From Lyophyllum atratum (lineage: Eukaryota; Basidiomycota; Agaricomycetes; Agaricales; Lyophyllaceae): 64,000 bases of DNA. The notes under the pieces were generated by a model. It was not told the origin of the DNA. It did no database searches and worked only from the letters and a program-made list of their open reading frames with translations. The translations under genes were made by a program, and so were the position numbers. The DNA lies in assembly GCA_014905825.1 (NCBI GenBank), contig JACGCN010000005.1, positions 2,170,001-2,234,000 on the forward strand, read 5' to 3'. Below are positions 44,201 to 55,568 of this stretch, piece after piece. Positions within the stretch are counted from its first letter, which is position 1. The number at the start of each line of letters is the position of its first letter.

Positions 44201-46172
44201 GAAGGGGAAGGAGAAAGAGGCGGAGACGAGGAGTATACAGCCCCGCCCGCCGCCCAATGCGAACGCCGTGATACACCTGCCCTTCCCGAGTTCGCCGACC
44301 AACACGCAGGCAGCGATGAACGCGCTCATGCCCGTCATACGGTTCTTAGAGAAGTGGCTCAACCCCATCGCCCCACCACCCCCGAGCCCTCCGCCACCTC
44401 CACCAGCTTCCGCACCGCCCAGCAACAACACCGGATCCGCGGCTGCACGCCGCTGGAGCTCGGTCACTGCCCTGATGCCGAGTTTCCCCTCCTTCCCCGG
44501 CACGTCCTCGTCCTCCGTCCCACCCCCCCTACCCACCACACCCTCCCCGTCCGCACGCACGCGCTCCTTCACCTCCCCCGCCGTGCACACGCCCGTCCCG
44601 CCCCCAGCCCCGACGACGCGCACCCGGCCCATCAAGGTGCTGCTGTACTCCGCGGACGGGTACACCGAGTCCTCCGTGCCGGCGTTGTGCCTTCTGATGG
44701 CGGTGAAGCACCTTTCGTTGCCGGAGGCGTACCTGGAGCTGCAGGTGGCGAGGCGCCGCAGTTTCTTTGTGTATCATGCGGATTTGGGGGTGTTAAGGAG
44801 GGTGGAGTCGAGGTTGAGGGAGGATGCGGAGAGGGCTAGGGTGGAGAAGGAGAGAGAGCGTATTGAGCGGGAAAAGGAGCGGGAGAGGGAGCGGGAGAGG
44901 GAGAGGGAGAGAGAAAGGGAGAGGGAGAGGGCTGGTGCGGGGGAGCAGCAGCAGCATCAGGAGGCGGAGGCGGTTAACGGGAATGGGAAGCGTGTGGCGG
45001 GGGCGCACGGGAGTTGGGGAAGTGTCATGGGGAATGGGTGGAGGAGTGCGCCGAGGCCACCGCAGGGTCCTCCACCGATACCCAGCACGAACTCGAACTC
45101 GAATTCGAATCCAGCGCCTATGATGGGCCGGCCAGCGGCGAAGTCGGTGTCATTTGCACAAGCGCCTGGACAGCCGGGGAGGTCCCCGCCTATGGTGGTG
45201 CCGTCGCAGAGTCACGGCCAGGGGAGATTTGTTTCGGGGACGCCGCCGGCACAGCAGACGCAGCCGATGGTCGCTGTGACGGGACGCCCGAGGGCGAATA
45301 CGAGCCCGTGGTTGCCTAGTGTGATCGGGGACCACCAGTCGTGGTTCAACGACCCGAGGTTTGATGGGAGTTTTCCCAGTCGGGTGCTGCCGTTTTTGTA
45401 TCTTGGGAATCTGTAAGTGGTTTGAGTCTCTGTTTTTAGGCCTTCCTTGACCTTGACTGACATGTCGCTTGGTAGGAATCATGCTGCGAATGCGTATATG
45501 CTGCACGCGCTGGGTATCACGCATGTCGTCTCGGTGGGCGAGTGCGCGCTTGTCCCGCCGACACACCACCAGCATGGGCATGGGCAAGGGCCGTACCACT
45601 CCTCCTTGCCTTCGCCGTTCCACCACCCAGGGCCGCCGGGCGCGCACTATGTGCAAGGCAAGAGTCCCGGACAGGGGTCCCTATGGTTCGAGGAGCGCGA
45701 GGGCCGCATCAAGGTTCTGGACATCAAGGGCGTGTGCGATGATGGTATCGACACGCTGGAGCCGCAGCTTGAGCCGATTTGCGATTGGATTGACCAGGCG
45801 AGGGTAGAGGGCGGTCAGGTGCTTGTACATTGTCGTGTTGGGGTGTCTAGAAGTGCGACTGTCGTTGTGAGTTTTCGTCTCCTTCATCAGGGCTCTTGGC
45901 GATGCTGATTGGGATTGCAGATTGCATATGTGATGAAACACCTTGGGCTCCCGCTCGTCGATGCGTACCTCATCGTGCGCTCGCGCAGGCTGTCGGTGCT
46001 GATCCAGCCCAACATGCGGCTGCTGTATAATCTCTGTGGGTGGGAGATCAAGCTCGCCAAGGCGCGCGCTGGGGAGGAGGAAGAGAATCTGCGGAGAGAA
46101 CTCGCGCGGACGTTGAGCTGGCCTTACCTCGCAAAGGAAGTTCACGCGCTCAACGAGAAGTACCTCCATTGA
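41275..46172 (+). CDS. Pps1-like dual-specificity protein phosphatase
   Basis: Seven exons, roughly 41275-42074, 42131-42187, 42246-42732, 42980-43139, 43213-45413, 45476-45866 and 45921-46172; about 1,450 residues. The long N-terminal half has acidic (DEDEEEEDEDAAVD), Gly/Asp-rich and Pro/Ser-rich low-complexity tracts. Conserved islands are PIYATLSDIVVYSPKGPTP, LLQYNVFVLGATAPEMRADP and IKVLLYSADGYTESSVPALC. The catalytic domain is at the end: RVLPFLYLGNLNHAANAYML, LVHCRVGVSRSATVVIAYVM (the HCxxGxxR loop) and RRLSVLIQPNMRLLYNLCGW. The architecture (a pseudo-phosphatase-like part then an active DSP) resembles yeast Pps1, which acts in cell-cycle and checkpoint signalling. It is much longer than the yeast protein because of the inserts. 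Confidence 0.85.
44845..44935 (+). repeat. in-frame Glu/Arg microsatellite in the phosphatase gene
   Basis: A GAGAGG/GAGCGG run encodes alternating Glu-Arg (ERERERERERERERERER). It should form a long single charged helix and is likely to vary in length between strains. Confidence 0.8.
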
Positions 46173-46619
46173 GTCTTTCCCCGTCCTCCATTCCCTTCAT
46201 GATGTTTTGTGTGGCTACCTACATCTTTTTTCTGTGTTCATGTGTTTTATCTGCGTATATCCTTTGTGTTTCTTCCTCTAGCTCCGTCTCTGTTTCCCTG
46301 CAACTCAACCAACGTCTGTACCATCATCCATCATCTGTCGTTTCTCGCAACCCAGTCCTGTCTTGTACGCCCCTACTACAACAACCCCCAATCTGCTACT
46401 TCATTTGTCCACGTCGCTACTGCTGTCTCTGTCTCTGTCTCCCTGTTTGTCTCGGCTCGTCTGTTTTGTCCCGTGTGTAGTCTCATGCTCTTATTATCAT
46501 TGCAGTTCTGTTGTACATCACCTGTCGAAACGTTGCAATATGTACAGTATACACTCAACTGCTTTCACATGAACCCAATTGAATTACGCATGAGGATGTA
46601 TGTGACAAGCAAAACCCAA
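46173..46619. other. 3' flank between convergent genes
   Basis: A pyrimidine-rich stretch (CTGTCTCTGTCTCTGTCTCC near 46424-46443) after the phosphatase stop. No gene is seen. Confidence 0.4.
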
Positions 46620-49193
46620 TCACACATGCACGAAGACTCGACAGTACAAGTACAACAACATTGATACTACATGTACATCTGGTACTGTTACAAGTGCTTT
46701 TAAATAGACGAGAAATAAACGATGGGGGGAGGAGCTAGCTAGGGGAGGTGTCCGATGGATCGTGAATTGTGAATGCGGGGGAACGTAGGTAGTAGGTGTA
46801 CATTGTTTTACATGGAAAGACACGGGAGGCGATAGTGAGAGGCAGAGATAGAGACATGAGGCAGAGAGGGGTGCGTTCACAGACGCACAGCGAATGTGGA
46901 GTGATAGAGAATGCGAGAACGACGACGACGACACGGGAAAGCCCAAGCCCAACCAAGCAACCCAAAACCCCAGGCCACCCCCAAACCAAATCACACCCAC
47001 TCCCCCCCCCGCCCACCACCTCTTCTCCCCCCCCCTCACCCTCCACTCCCCCACACTCTCCGCCGTCGCCACATACACACACCTCCCGCTCGGATCAAAG
47101 CACACCCCCGCCACATCCAGGTCCTCCACATACACCACCTGTTGCTGCTGCTCCCCCTTCGGGGCGGGCGAGGACGTGCGGGAGGGCGTGCGGGAGGAGA
47201 GACAGTCTGAGGAGTCGAGCTCGTCCACCTCGATATCGTCCCTCCGGCTGTTCACCTCGATATCGTCCTCCTGCGGCCGCCTCCTCGTATACGTCGGCCG
47301 GGGTGTGTACTCATAATCCGCATGCACACTTCCCGTATTCCTATCCCCATCCCCCTCTTCCCCATCTTCCTCAACGGCACCTCCTCTCGAGGGGGTGCCC
47401 TGCCCCCGCGTCCGAATCCCATGCTCCCCAAGCAGCGCCTGCACATCCTCCTCAATACCCGAATCCCCAAACGGCGGTATCACCAGTATATCACCGGGGT
47501 CGCTCATCCGAAGGGCGCGCCACGTCGAGTCGGAGATCGAGCTGGGGGGTGAGTAGGGCGAGGGGATACGGAAGGTGTCGCCTAGGGCGCGGAGGATGTG
47601 TGCCTGCGACTGGGACTGGGATTGATGGGGTTGTCGGGTATTACTATCAGGTGGGGGCGGGGAGAGGGCGGGAGGAGGGATGTAGCGGGTATGGGACGTT
47701 GCGGAGGGCCGGGCGAGTCTGTAGTAATGCGAATAGGGACGTGAATGCGGGGGTTGAGGCTGGGGATGGGGGGGTGTTGGGGTTGGGGCTGGTCGTTCGC
47801 GGACGGCGGGGACTTTGACGATTTGTTCGGTCTCGAATGTGCGCGCGTCCACGACGTGTAGTAGGGAGGTGTGCTATTTGTTGCAATGCGTCAGCACAGG
47901 ATACATCAACTCAAGGAAGGTAGATTTGGCTTACCTCGGTAAATATCATTAATTCCTTATCACCCGCCCCCCCAAACTTCACATTCCGCACACTCCACCC
48001 GGGGGCTCTAAAGCTCCCACCCGCCCAATCAAATATCTCATCCACCAACCACCCACTCGCCCCCCCATTCCCACCCCCACTCCCACCTCCTCCCCCACCT
48101 CCTCCTCCCCCGGGCATCCGGCTCTTCTCAGTCTGAAACACCTTCATCGGCTTCGAGCTCCGCACGTCCCACACCGCAACCAGCCCTTCCTGCGAGGCCA
48201 CGGCGAACTTTGACCCGTCAGAGGAGAAGGACGTGGAGAATGACGCGGTGAGGGAGGAGGGGGTGTATGTCATGGAGGAGGAGGAGGAGGAGGAGGGGGA
48301 GGGGGGTGGGAGTTTGAGTGTGGCGATGGGGGAGAATGTGATGCGGGCACCGCCTGTCATCCGATGGAGGTACACCTTGGCGGAATCGCCGACCGACAGG
48401 AGTGTCCGTCCGTCTGGTGAAATGGATGCTGTGGTCGGGTAAGGGTAGGGTAGGGGTGGTAAGGACAACCGAGATCAAGGTGAAAGATAGACGCACAATG
48501 GTTCACCGGCACACTAAGCCTAAGACTCCCCACCTCATCGATGCTCCTCTTCATCTGCCCCCTAATAGGCACGTCATAAAACTTGACCGTACAGTCGTTA
48601 TTGCTGATCCCGATGCGGGGCTCCACGCTGCTCTCGTTGGACCTTGTAAGGCTCATGCTCGTGAGCAGCACCGAATTATTGATCGACCCCGTCATCGGGA
48701 ACTCGGTCTGCCACACTGCCCCCGTGTGTCTATGGTGGCGCGCGGAAAGGGGCGAGTGGTAAGACAGGTGGATCTCGGCCTCCTGACCGCCCGCTGCGAG
48801 GAGCGTGTCGTGCGTACCCTCGATGGGGAGGGAGCATAGGGTGTTCGGGACAAAAGAGAGCTTGGCGAGGGGGCGGGGCGTCTAGGGGAAGCCAAAGGTG
48901 GGTGAGGTCATGGTATGTATGGGTTACGGTGGGAAGGGAGGTCTCGTACGTACGGAGTTGGGGGTGTTGAGGTTGTGTTCGACGATGGAATGGTGTTGCA
49001 CGTAGTTTACGACGCCGCTTTCGCGGGGGCATATTATGAGATCGCGGAGCTGGCTGAAGAAAGGACCTCTGGTGAGCAGAGGAGATCTACGATCAAAGGA
49101 CTGGAAGGGGACTTACACATGGCCGATGAGGACGTTGGCGGGAGCAATGGCGGTGGGCGTCGTCGAGGTCAGCAGTGAGGCATCTCTTGCCAT
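46620..49193 (-). CDS. WD40/DUF2415 protein
   Basis: A minus-strand gene with about five exons, start ATG 49193 (MARDASLLTSTTPTAIAPAN). WD40-like blocks can be read: FDRRSPLLTRGPFFSQLRDL, AVWQTEFPMTGSINNSVLLT, RIGISNNDCTVKFYDVPIRG, ASISPDGRTLLSVGDSAKVY and SDGSKFAVASQEGLVAVWDV. The DUF2415 block is QVVYVEDLDVAGVCFDPSGR then CVYVATAESVGEWRV. Low-complexity Ser, Gly and Pro runs sit between them. Fungal members are uncharacterised; one branch is nuclear. After the EWRV block the frame stays open to a stop at 46622-46620, but the extra 130 residues are unlike the family, so the true end may be nearer 46900-47030, possibly through an unseen intron. Confidence 0.75.
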
Positions 49194-50897
49194 CGCGAGG
49201 ATGAAAGGAGGGGTGCGTGGTGGTGGTCGATGTCAAGTGGAGGAGTCCAGGATGAAGCTCCGCTGAGTGGCAAACTGAAGCGGGTAGAAGTGCGATGAGC
49301 ACGTGCTGCGGGTACCACCGATCACTGTTGTCCGGGTTCCTGATCACTGCAGACCCTGCTCCTCGTTGAACACGGATCGTATAGAAACTGCCACAGAACT
49401 CGACGTGTGCACTTGCACACCTCTGATTTCATTACCTCGATCTTCTTATCGCGTCTGTGTCCCCGAATTGCCGGATGAGTCGGACGAGATGATGGACTGC
49501 CTCCTGGTGAGCAAATGCTGTCGTCTAGTTCAAAGGGTCGCTGAGAGGAGCTGGGAGCTATACTGTACAGGCTTTTTGTTATCCCTCATAGACCGCACGG
49601 AACAATGAGACCGACGGCCTTATCCTGGACTTACTGCGGAAAACGCCTCGAGGCTGGACGTCAAAGAACCTGTCCACATGCTCCTCAGCATGCACGACTT
49701 GAGCGTGGGGATCGCACAGCATGTGACATCGGTCGAGCCAAATGCCAATGGTGCATACCCGTGTCCTGTGTAGCGTCGGCTCGCGTCCATCGTACACTTG
49801 ATCGCCTTCAATCGTCTTTCACAACGAGCATCGCCAATGGAGAACTGAAAAATTGCCTTTGTTACGTGCTCCTTGCAACTATGTACGCGTTGGTGGTGCC
49901 TATCATTATATGCACGGGCTCCATTGGCCTTGAACTTGGTCCCATGCTGCCTCTCCGCAGCGCAGATCCTCACTTCCGAGCCGTACTCCCTTCGCCCCAA
50001 ATACTCCCCCAAACCTGCGGCATAACCTGCGGCATATAAGTCGCCTATCCGGCAATTTTCTTCCACTGCCGGTCGATCGACGGTGACGTCCACGAGTAGC
50101 CCTGTCAAATGTCCATGTCAAACTGCGCGTATCGGTCCATAGGAGATTGCCGTCGCTACTCTGAGTAGCGACCTTCATGCAAATCACCATTCGTAGCTGT
50201 TTATCTATTCTAAACTCACGCCATCTCAGCGCCACGTTGTGTTCTCTCCCTCAGCTGGCTCTATAGTTGCATCGTTCGCCAAGAATTTACGCTGGGCGAG
50301 GCGTCCAGCGCAGCATTGGACGGTTTGAGGAGATCTTCGGGCATCGCTTATCCCCAAGCGAGAGATGAGGTCATCAAGAGATCGATACTGCGAGGCGACA
50401 CACCGCTGTGGCGTCGTCGTACCGTTAGCCATCTCGCTATATACTACGCCATCGCTCCCTACGAAGATATCATGGACTACTTCCACCAGGACTTCAAGAA
50501 GTCCACCAACTAAGCATATGAACGAATTTGCTCAGTCTGCAGCCAGCGATTCTCCGCTCTAAGCACAATGGTTCGAGACTAGATGGTCGGTTTATTAATT
50601 TCCTATCGAAACGGACGTGGACGTCAGATTCTCATTCGTTATTCAGCCACAGCGTAATTTCGTCCTTCTTTCTGAATGCGGTCAGTCCTTTACTCCACGA
50701 CTGGCATTACGTACACTAAACTCGACGTCGACAGCTGCCACTTCGGGCGCTGATACCACGGGCATCCCAATAAAGTTCGCCAACTGAGTAAGCCCCCATC
50801 CCCACTCTTACAAACCCACCCCAAGCTCATACTTAAACTCACCCTCTCCCACCCACACCTTCACGCTTCACCACCCACCAACCCCATCCTCGTCTAA
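49194..50897. other. no recognised gene, one small candidate frame
   Basis: A plus-strand frame at 50316-50513 (65 residues, ending IAPYEDIMDYFHQDFKKSTN) has a natural composition and could be the last exon of a small protein. No upstream exon was found, so it is left unassigned. The rest shows nothing. The last 100 bases are C-rich (CACCCCAAGC, CCTCTCCCACCC) like a leader of the next gene. Confidence 0.3.
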
Positions 50898-52202
50898 ATG
50901 CCAGGAACCCACAAAGCCCTCTTCCTCACCTTGAAATCCGGCCCCTTCGCCGTGCAAGACACCCCAACGCCCAAACCCGGCCCCGGCGAAGTCCTCGTAC
51001 GCATCGAAGCGACAGGGCTCAACGTCATCGAGTGGAAGATCCAGCTCTACGGCGGCATCGGCACCGTCCCCCCCAGCTACCCCGCGATCTTGGGACACGA
51101 CATCGCGGGTGTCGTGGTGGAACTCGGGGAGGGCGTGTCTGGGCTCTCCAAGGGCGATAGGGTGTACGTCGTTTAGGTTATATGCGTGCTACTTGGTGTT
51201 GGGGAACTGATGGGGAGGGACTGTAATTTGTAGATTTTATCAGGGGTCGTGGTCGAATGAGAAGACGGGGTTCCAGCAGTATAACCTCGTCAATGCTGAG
51301 TTTACTTCAAAGGTACATCCAGCCATCCTTCCTTACGCGTGTTACGCGAATTTTGACGCGTGGACGTGGAAGATCCCAGCAGGCGTATCCTTCGAGGACG
51401 CAGCGACCCTGCCATGTGCCGTCGCAGCCGCCGCCGTCGGGCTCTACTCCGACAAGGGCAAGGGCGACGGTGCCGGCTTCACCATCCCCCTGGACGAGGG
51501 AGCAAGGGGTAAATACGCTGGACAGCCCTTATTAGTCCTCGGCGGTGCATCCTCCGTAGGACAAAGTGGTGCGTCCCCCCCACCCCTTTTCTTTCGTCCT
51601 TCTTTTGTAATGCCTTTACGGCGCAGTCATCCAATTCGCCCGCCTATCCGGCTTCTCCCCCATCCTCACCACCGCCTCCCCGCACAACGCCGCCCTCCTC
51701 AAATCCCTCGGCGCAACCCACGTCCTCGATCGGCACCTCCCCACCCCCGCCCTCGCCTCTGCCATCGCTCAAATTACCAGCGCGCCCCTAAAGATAGCCT
51801 TCGACGGCGTTTCCTTACCGGAGACGCAGCAGGCGGGGTACGACCTTCTCGCTGAGGGCGGGCATCTGGTGCTCGTTCTGCCAGATGAGATCAAAAAAAG
51901 GGAGGGAAAGAATGTCACGGCTGGGTTCATCTACGGAGTCTGGGAGCTCCCTAATGTACGCGAGCTCGGCCTGGTGCTCCATCCCAAGTTGAGCGGGCTA
52001 TTGGAGAAGGGGTTGATCAAGGTACGTGTCCCCCCTTTGAGCGAGCGGAAGTGTGTTTTGACGGCAATGTGTGTGGGTATAGCCGAATAGAGTGGAGGTG
52101 CTGCCGGGGGGGTTGAGGGGCATTGTGGGGGGGTTGGAGAGGTTGAAGGCTGGGGAGGTGAGTGCTATGAAGTTGGTTGTGAGGCCGCAGGAGACTGTGT
52201 AG
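50898..52202 (+). CDS. zinc-type alcohol dehydrogenase / enoyl reductase-like protein (MDR family)
   Basis: Five or six exons. The N-terminal GroES-like part shows MPGTHKALFLTLKSGPFAVQ, KPGPGEVLVRIEATGLNVIE and YPAILGHDIAGVVVELGEGV. The short intron at about 51170-51233 leads to YQGSWSNEKTGFQQYNLVNA, then IPAGVSFEDAATLPCAVAAA. The NADPH-binding part has LLVLGGASSVGQSVIQFARL (Gly-rich loop) and LKIAFDGVSLPETQQ. It ends SAMKLVVRPQETV. No structural or catalytic zinc ligands are seen, which places it with the zinc-independent trans-enoyl reductase/quinone-reductase group (toxD-like). The substrate cannot be told. It is not inside a biosynthetic cluster. Confidence 0.85.
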
Positions 52203-52409
52203 GGTGCGGGGAGGGAGGCTGGGATGGTTTTGTCGTGTAGAGCTTCATAGCAGATTATGTGTATATCAGGTGTACAAACGTTGGATTCGGAGTCTGGGGC
52301 GCTGAGCGATGGCCTTTTTCGAAAAAAACGTACTTCGAAATCAAGACGTCGGCCTAGGAGCCCCTCATTGACATCTATCAATTTCATGATTCCATGACAT
52401 AAAAAAATT

Positions 52410-52489
52410 GTCCCTGGCAGGATTCGAGCCTGCGGCTTCTCGGAGCAGCACGCCACAACGAGATGATTTGACCACTAATCGACAGGGAC
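52410..52489 (-). tRNA. tRNA-His (GTG), probable short intron
   Basis: Read on the minus strand: acceptor GTCCCTG/CAGGGAC, D arm GATT-AGTGGTCA-AATC, anticodon stem TCTCG/CGAGA around TTGTGG plus about 9 extra bases (CGTGCTGCT) and C, T arm GCAGG-CTCGAAT-CCTGC. The anticodon is GTG. The extra bases sit where tRNA introns start. A T-run downstream (52401-52407 on the plus strand as A's) is the Pol III stop. Confidence 0.72.
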
Positions 52490-52931
52490 TTGGCGGCGAA
52501 GTCCAGGCGTTGCTAGATCTGCCCCGACCACCAGGTACTGACTTGGATGGCTACCTCATCGTTCTTGAGCTGCGCTGCAGAGGCGAAGGCTCTATGCCCA
52601 ACTGAGTTCTCTGTGAATATCAAGGAAGAGTCGATTACCATCAATTGGACATCTCCACAAGACGGGTCGAAGACGGTTACTAGGGAGGGCATCGGTGTTC
52701 GTGAGAGACACTGATGGAGGTCGATGTCGGGAGCCGCGAATTACGAGCGCGGTGAGGGATTTCTCCTTCTCGTACATATCACACAATCTTCCTACGCAAG
52801 CCGGTCATCCAAGTTCGAATGGAATGGGAACATGCATCTGAACGCGCCTCCTTCGCCTTCTGCCTTGGATCCCTGAACCGAACAACAATCCATCCATTCA
52901 ACAACAATATCCAATAACAATACACCCACCC
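52490..52931. other. intergenic, nothing recognised
   Basis: 5' flank of tRNA-His and 3' flank of the galactokinase gene. No coding signal was seen. Confidence 0.4.
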
Positions 52932-55122
52932 TCACTCAAACTTATACACTAAAAACCCATCAGCACAACTCCCTCTTCCAAGCAAGCCAAAAAGGTACGC
53001 ACCACAAGCCCCACTACTAGGCCTCGTCGCAAAAATAACCTCACTCAACGCTTCACCCTCTAAACCCTTATACGGCTTGTACGTATCCCTAATCTTTTCA
53101 ATGAACGATTCGACTTTATCCTCCGCCACCAGGGACACCGTGCACCCGCCCCATCCCGCGCCTATCTCGATGCCGTCAATGCCATGCACAAGAGAGAGGG
53201 AGAGGGAAACACGCACCAGTGAGTCTGCTACCATAAGCACCAGCGTTGCGCGCCAACTGTGTGAGCTCGTTCAGTTCGGGACACGAACACTCGAAAAGCT
53301 CTGCGCAGCTCGTCTGTGATTCGTTCATCAGGCGGCCGAGGCTTTCAAGTGGTATGGTGCTCTCGCCCGCTGAGGCTGCTGCGACGTCCAGGCATGTCTG
53401 TCGGAACTGGAGGACGCGGAGTGCTTCGGCATAGACGTGTTTGGCACGTTTGTATAGTTGGAAACGAGTCGCTTCGACTGCGGTGGCATTTCATCAGACG
53501 GGTGACACGACGAGCAGCATGGGACCGAACGTAATCCACTCACCTTCGACCCAAGACAAGTACACGTCATGGAAGGTATCCTCCTTCAACCCACTCATCT
53601 CAACCATCTCCCGCATCGTCACCCCCATCTCCCCCCCCTCCACCGCACCCCCCGGTCTCAGACCCTCCACCTCCCTCCCCATCCTCTCCAGCCCCTCCCG
53701 CAGCTCCCCAACCCCAAGCTCCCGGCCCTCCCCCTCGCCCAAAAGCCTCCCCACCACCTCCCTCAGGGTTATCCGCTCCTTCTCGCCTACGGGCACGCCG
53801 AGCGCCCGGGCGAGGACTCTGGCACCGACGAGGGTCTCTACGACGCGGAGGTTGTAGCCCCGTTTCGCACCGACTGCTTTGTCGGCTACGACGAGGGAGT
53901 TGGCGCAGACGAAGACGGAGCCGGCGGGGAGGGGGACGGGTGTGGCTTTGAGAGTGGGGAAGAAGGAGATGTAGAGCGCGGAGGACGCGTCGGAGATGAC
54001 GGAGGCCGCTTGGTCCATTCTGTCGAGGTGTGAGACGAAAACTTTAGAAGAGGGGACGCGTTTGAACATACCCTCCACTGTTCACGCCTAAGGCGGGATC
54101 ATAAGTCGGTCAGCGGGTGCTTCGGGCACAGTATGATATACCTTACCGACGCGTTTCTCGTTCTCCATAGACATCTTTACTAATTCGCCTTTCGTGAGAT
54201 GGTGAACATCTTCGGAAGTCACGCTGTTGGGCTGATCATCGAGCTAGATGCCATTGCTTGAGAAGGATATTCACGGAAGTAAACACACCACACCAAACCT
54301 TTCCATTCACGGCTAAAAATGCAAGAGTACTCGCAACGACCATGGCCGCACTCGACGACAGCCCAGAGCCCGCTGGGACTGACCCCGTAACCAATAGATC
54401 CACTGGGATCGGGTGCTTCGCCGTCTCTGCCGTGGATATATCAGACTTGAAGTAGTGTTCCAACACTCCCTATATAACCTATAAGATAAGCGATTGCATG
54501 AACCGTGGAAGCGGAAGAGTCGTACATAGTAACCCGCTTTGACATAGCTCTCCCACCTCAGTTCCTTGGTATTGATATCGAGGTGCCAGCCCTCAACATG
54601 CACCTTATCCTCACCCACCTCGTCTGACAGCGACGTCTTCCTAGCGGGCGCGAAGATCTGCCGGGTATACTTTGCATGCAGATTCTCCGCGATCACACTC
54701 CCGGGTGAGTGGTGTGTTTCTTGTACGGGTGACGAAGCCGGAACGGGTCGAGGGCCACATGCGATTAAGATGTCGCGCTCTATTGCTGCGGGCAATACAC
54801 CAAATAGTGCGTAGTCGATGTGTTCGCCTGGGATGGGCGATGCAAGTCAACATCGCGCATCGATACCCATCTTAAGTACCGAGTGACCAACCTATCAGGC
54901 TTGAAGTCAAATCATCAGTATTGCACAAGATATGAGTTATCGCTCTGTAACTCACTTTACACGTCCCGGTGCTCTTGCGATATACGCAGGCTTCCGTCCA
55001 AACCTCTTCTGAAATTCCTCCGCGAGGTTGTTCCATCGTACCGCATGGTTCAGCGATGTCCCAAGGTTATCGTACAGAGCCGTGAGGTCCCTGTACACCG
55101 GTATGGGTCTTTCAGCAGCCAT
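52932..55122 (-). CDS. GAL1: galactokinase
   Basis: A multi-exon minus-strand gene, start ATG 55122, stop 52934-52932. It begins MAAERPIPVYRDLTALYDNL; the galactose-binding signature follows as KPAYIARAPGRV then, after a small intron, NLIGEHIDYALFGVLPAAIE. The GHMP ATP-binding motif is LLVTGSVPAGSGLSSSAAMV. Next come VNSGGMDQAASVISDASSAL, LEDTFHDVYLSW-type text, and near the end GSRVTGAGWGGCTVSLVAED, the third GHMP motif. It phosphorylates galactose at C1, the first dedicated step of the Leloir pathway, in the cytosol. Low-complexity Gly/Glu-rich residues (LLGEGEGRELGVGELREGLE) form an insert of the fungal type. It is divergent from the FetB-like gene, 446 bp between starts. Confidence 0.92.
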
Positions 55123-55568
55123 AGATGATAGTTCTTGCTGAGAACAAGACCTCAAAAACAGAAGTGCTCAGATCGATGGTGAAGGCGGCGCGGAGGCTCC
55201 GCCAACCGTTCATGTGACTGATGTCATCGGGCGAGCAACACAAGGTCCACTGGAAAAATACACGTAGTACTCCCAGCTGTAGGGTGGCGCAGTAAATGGC
55301 GTAGAAAAACGAACTTGGAGGGTCAATAATAAATTTGAACGTTGGACGGGTCCAAGGTTGAAAACGTGTCGCAATCGGAGCGCGGTCCGGCGTTTATTGA
55401 CAATTGGGTGGCTGCGATTGGCTAGCTAAATTAGTTACCGGGTCCGGCGTCTTCCTTTCTGGCTTGATGTCATCCCAGAGTAGTTTTTTGGTACTCGTAC
55501 AGCTGTCACTGTCAATTTGTTTCCCTTGTCACTCCAGATTCTCTCGAGACTCGAACTGCCTAGCATCT
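55123..55568. promoter_or_regulatory. divergent promoter region GAL1 / FetB-like
   Basis: A 446-bp region between two divergent starts. It contains two similar CGG-containing stretches (GGGTCCAAGG, GGTCCGGCG twice at about 55383 and 55442). No known operator was recognised. Confidence 0.4.

Noticed and set aside
46796..47818. A 340-residue plus-strand frame rich in Pro and Thr
   Set aside because: It is antisense to the WD40/DUF2415 gene, whose conserved block (VCFDPSGR) proves the minus strand is coding.
50316..50513. Small plus-strand gene ending DFKKSTN
   Set aside because: Composition is plausible but there is no upstream exon, domain or homology that I recognise; kept only as a note in the intergenic entry.
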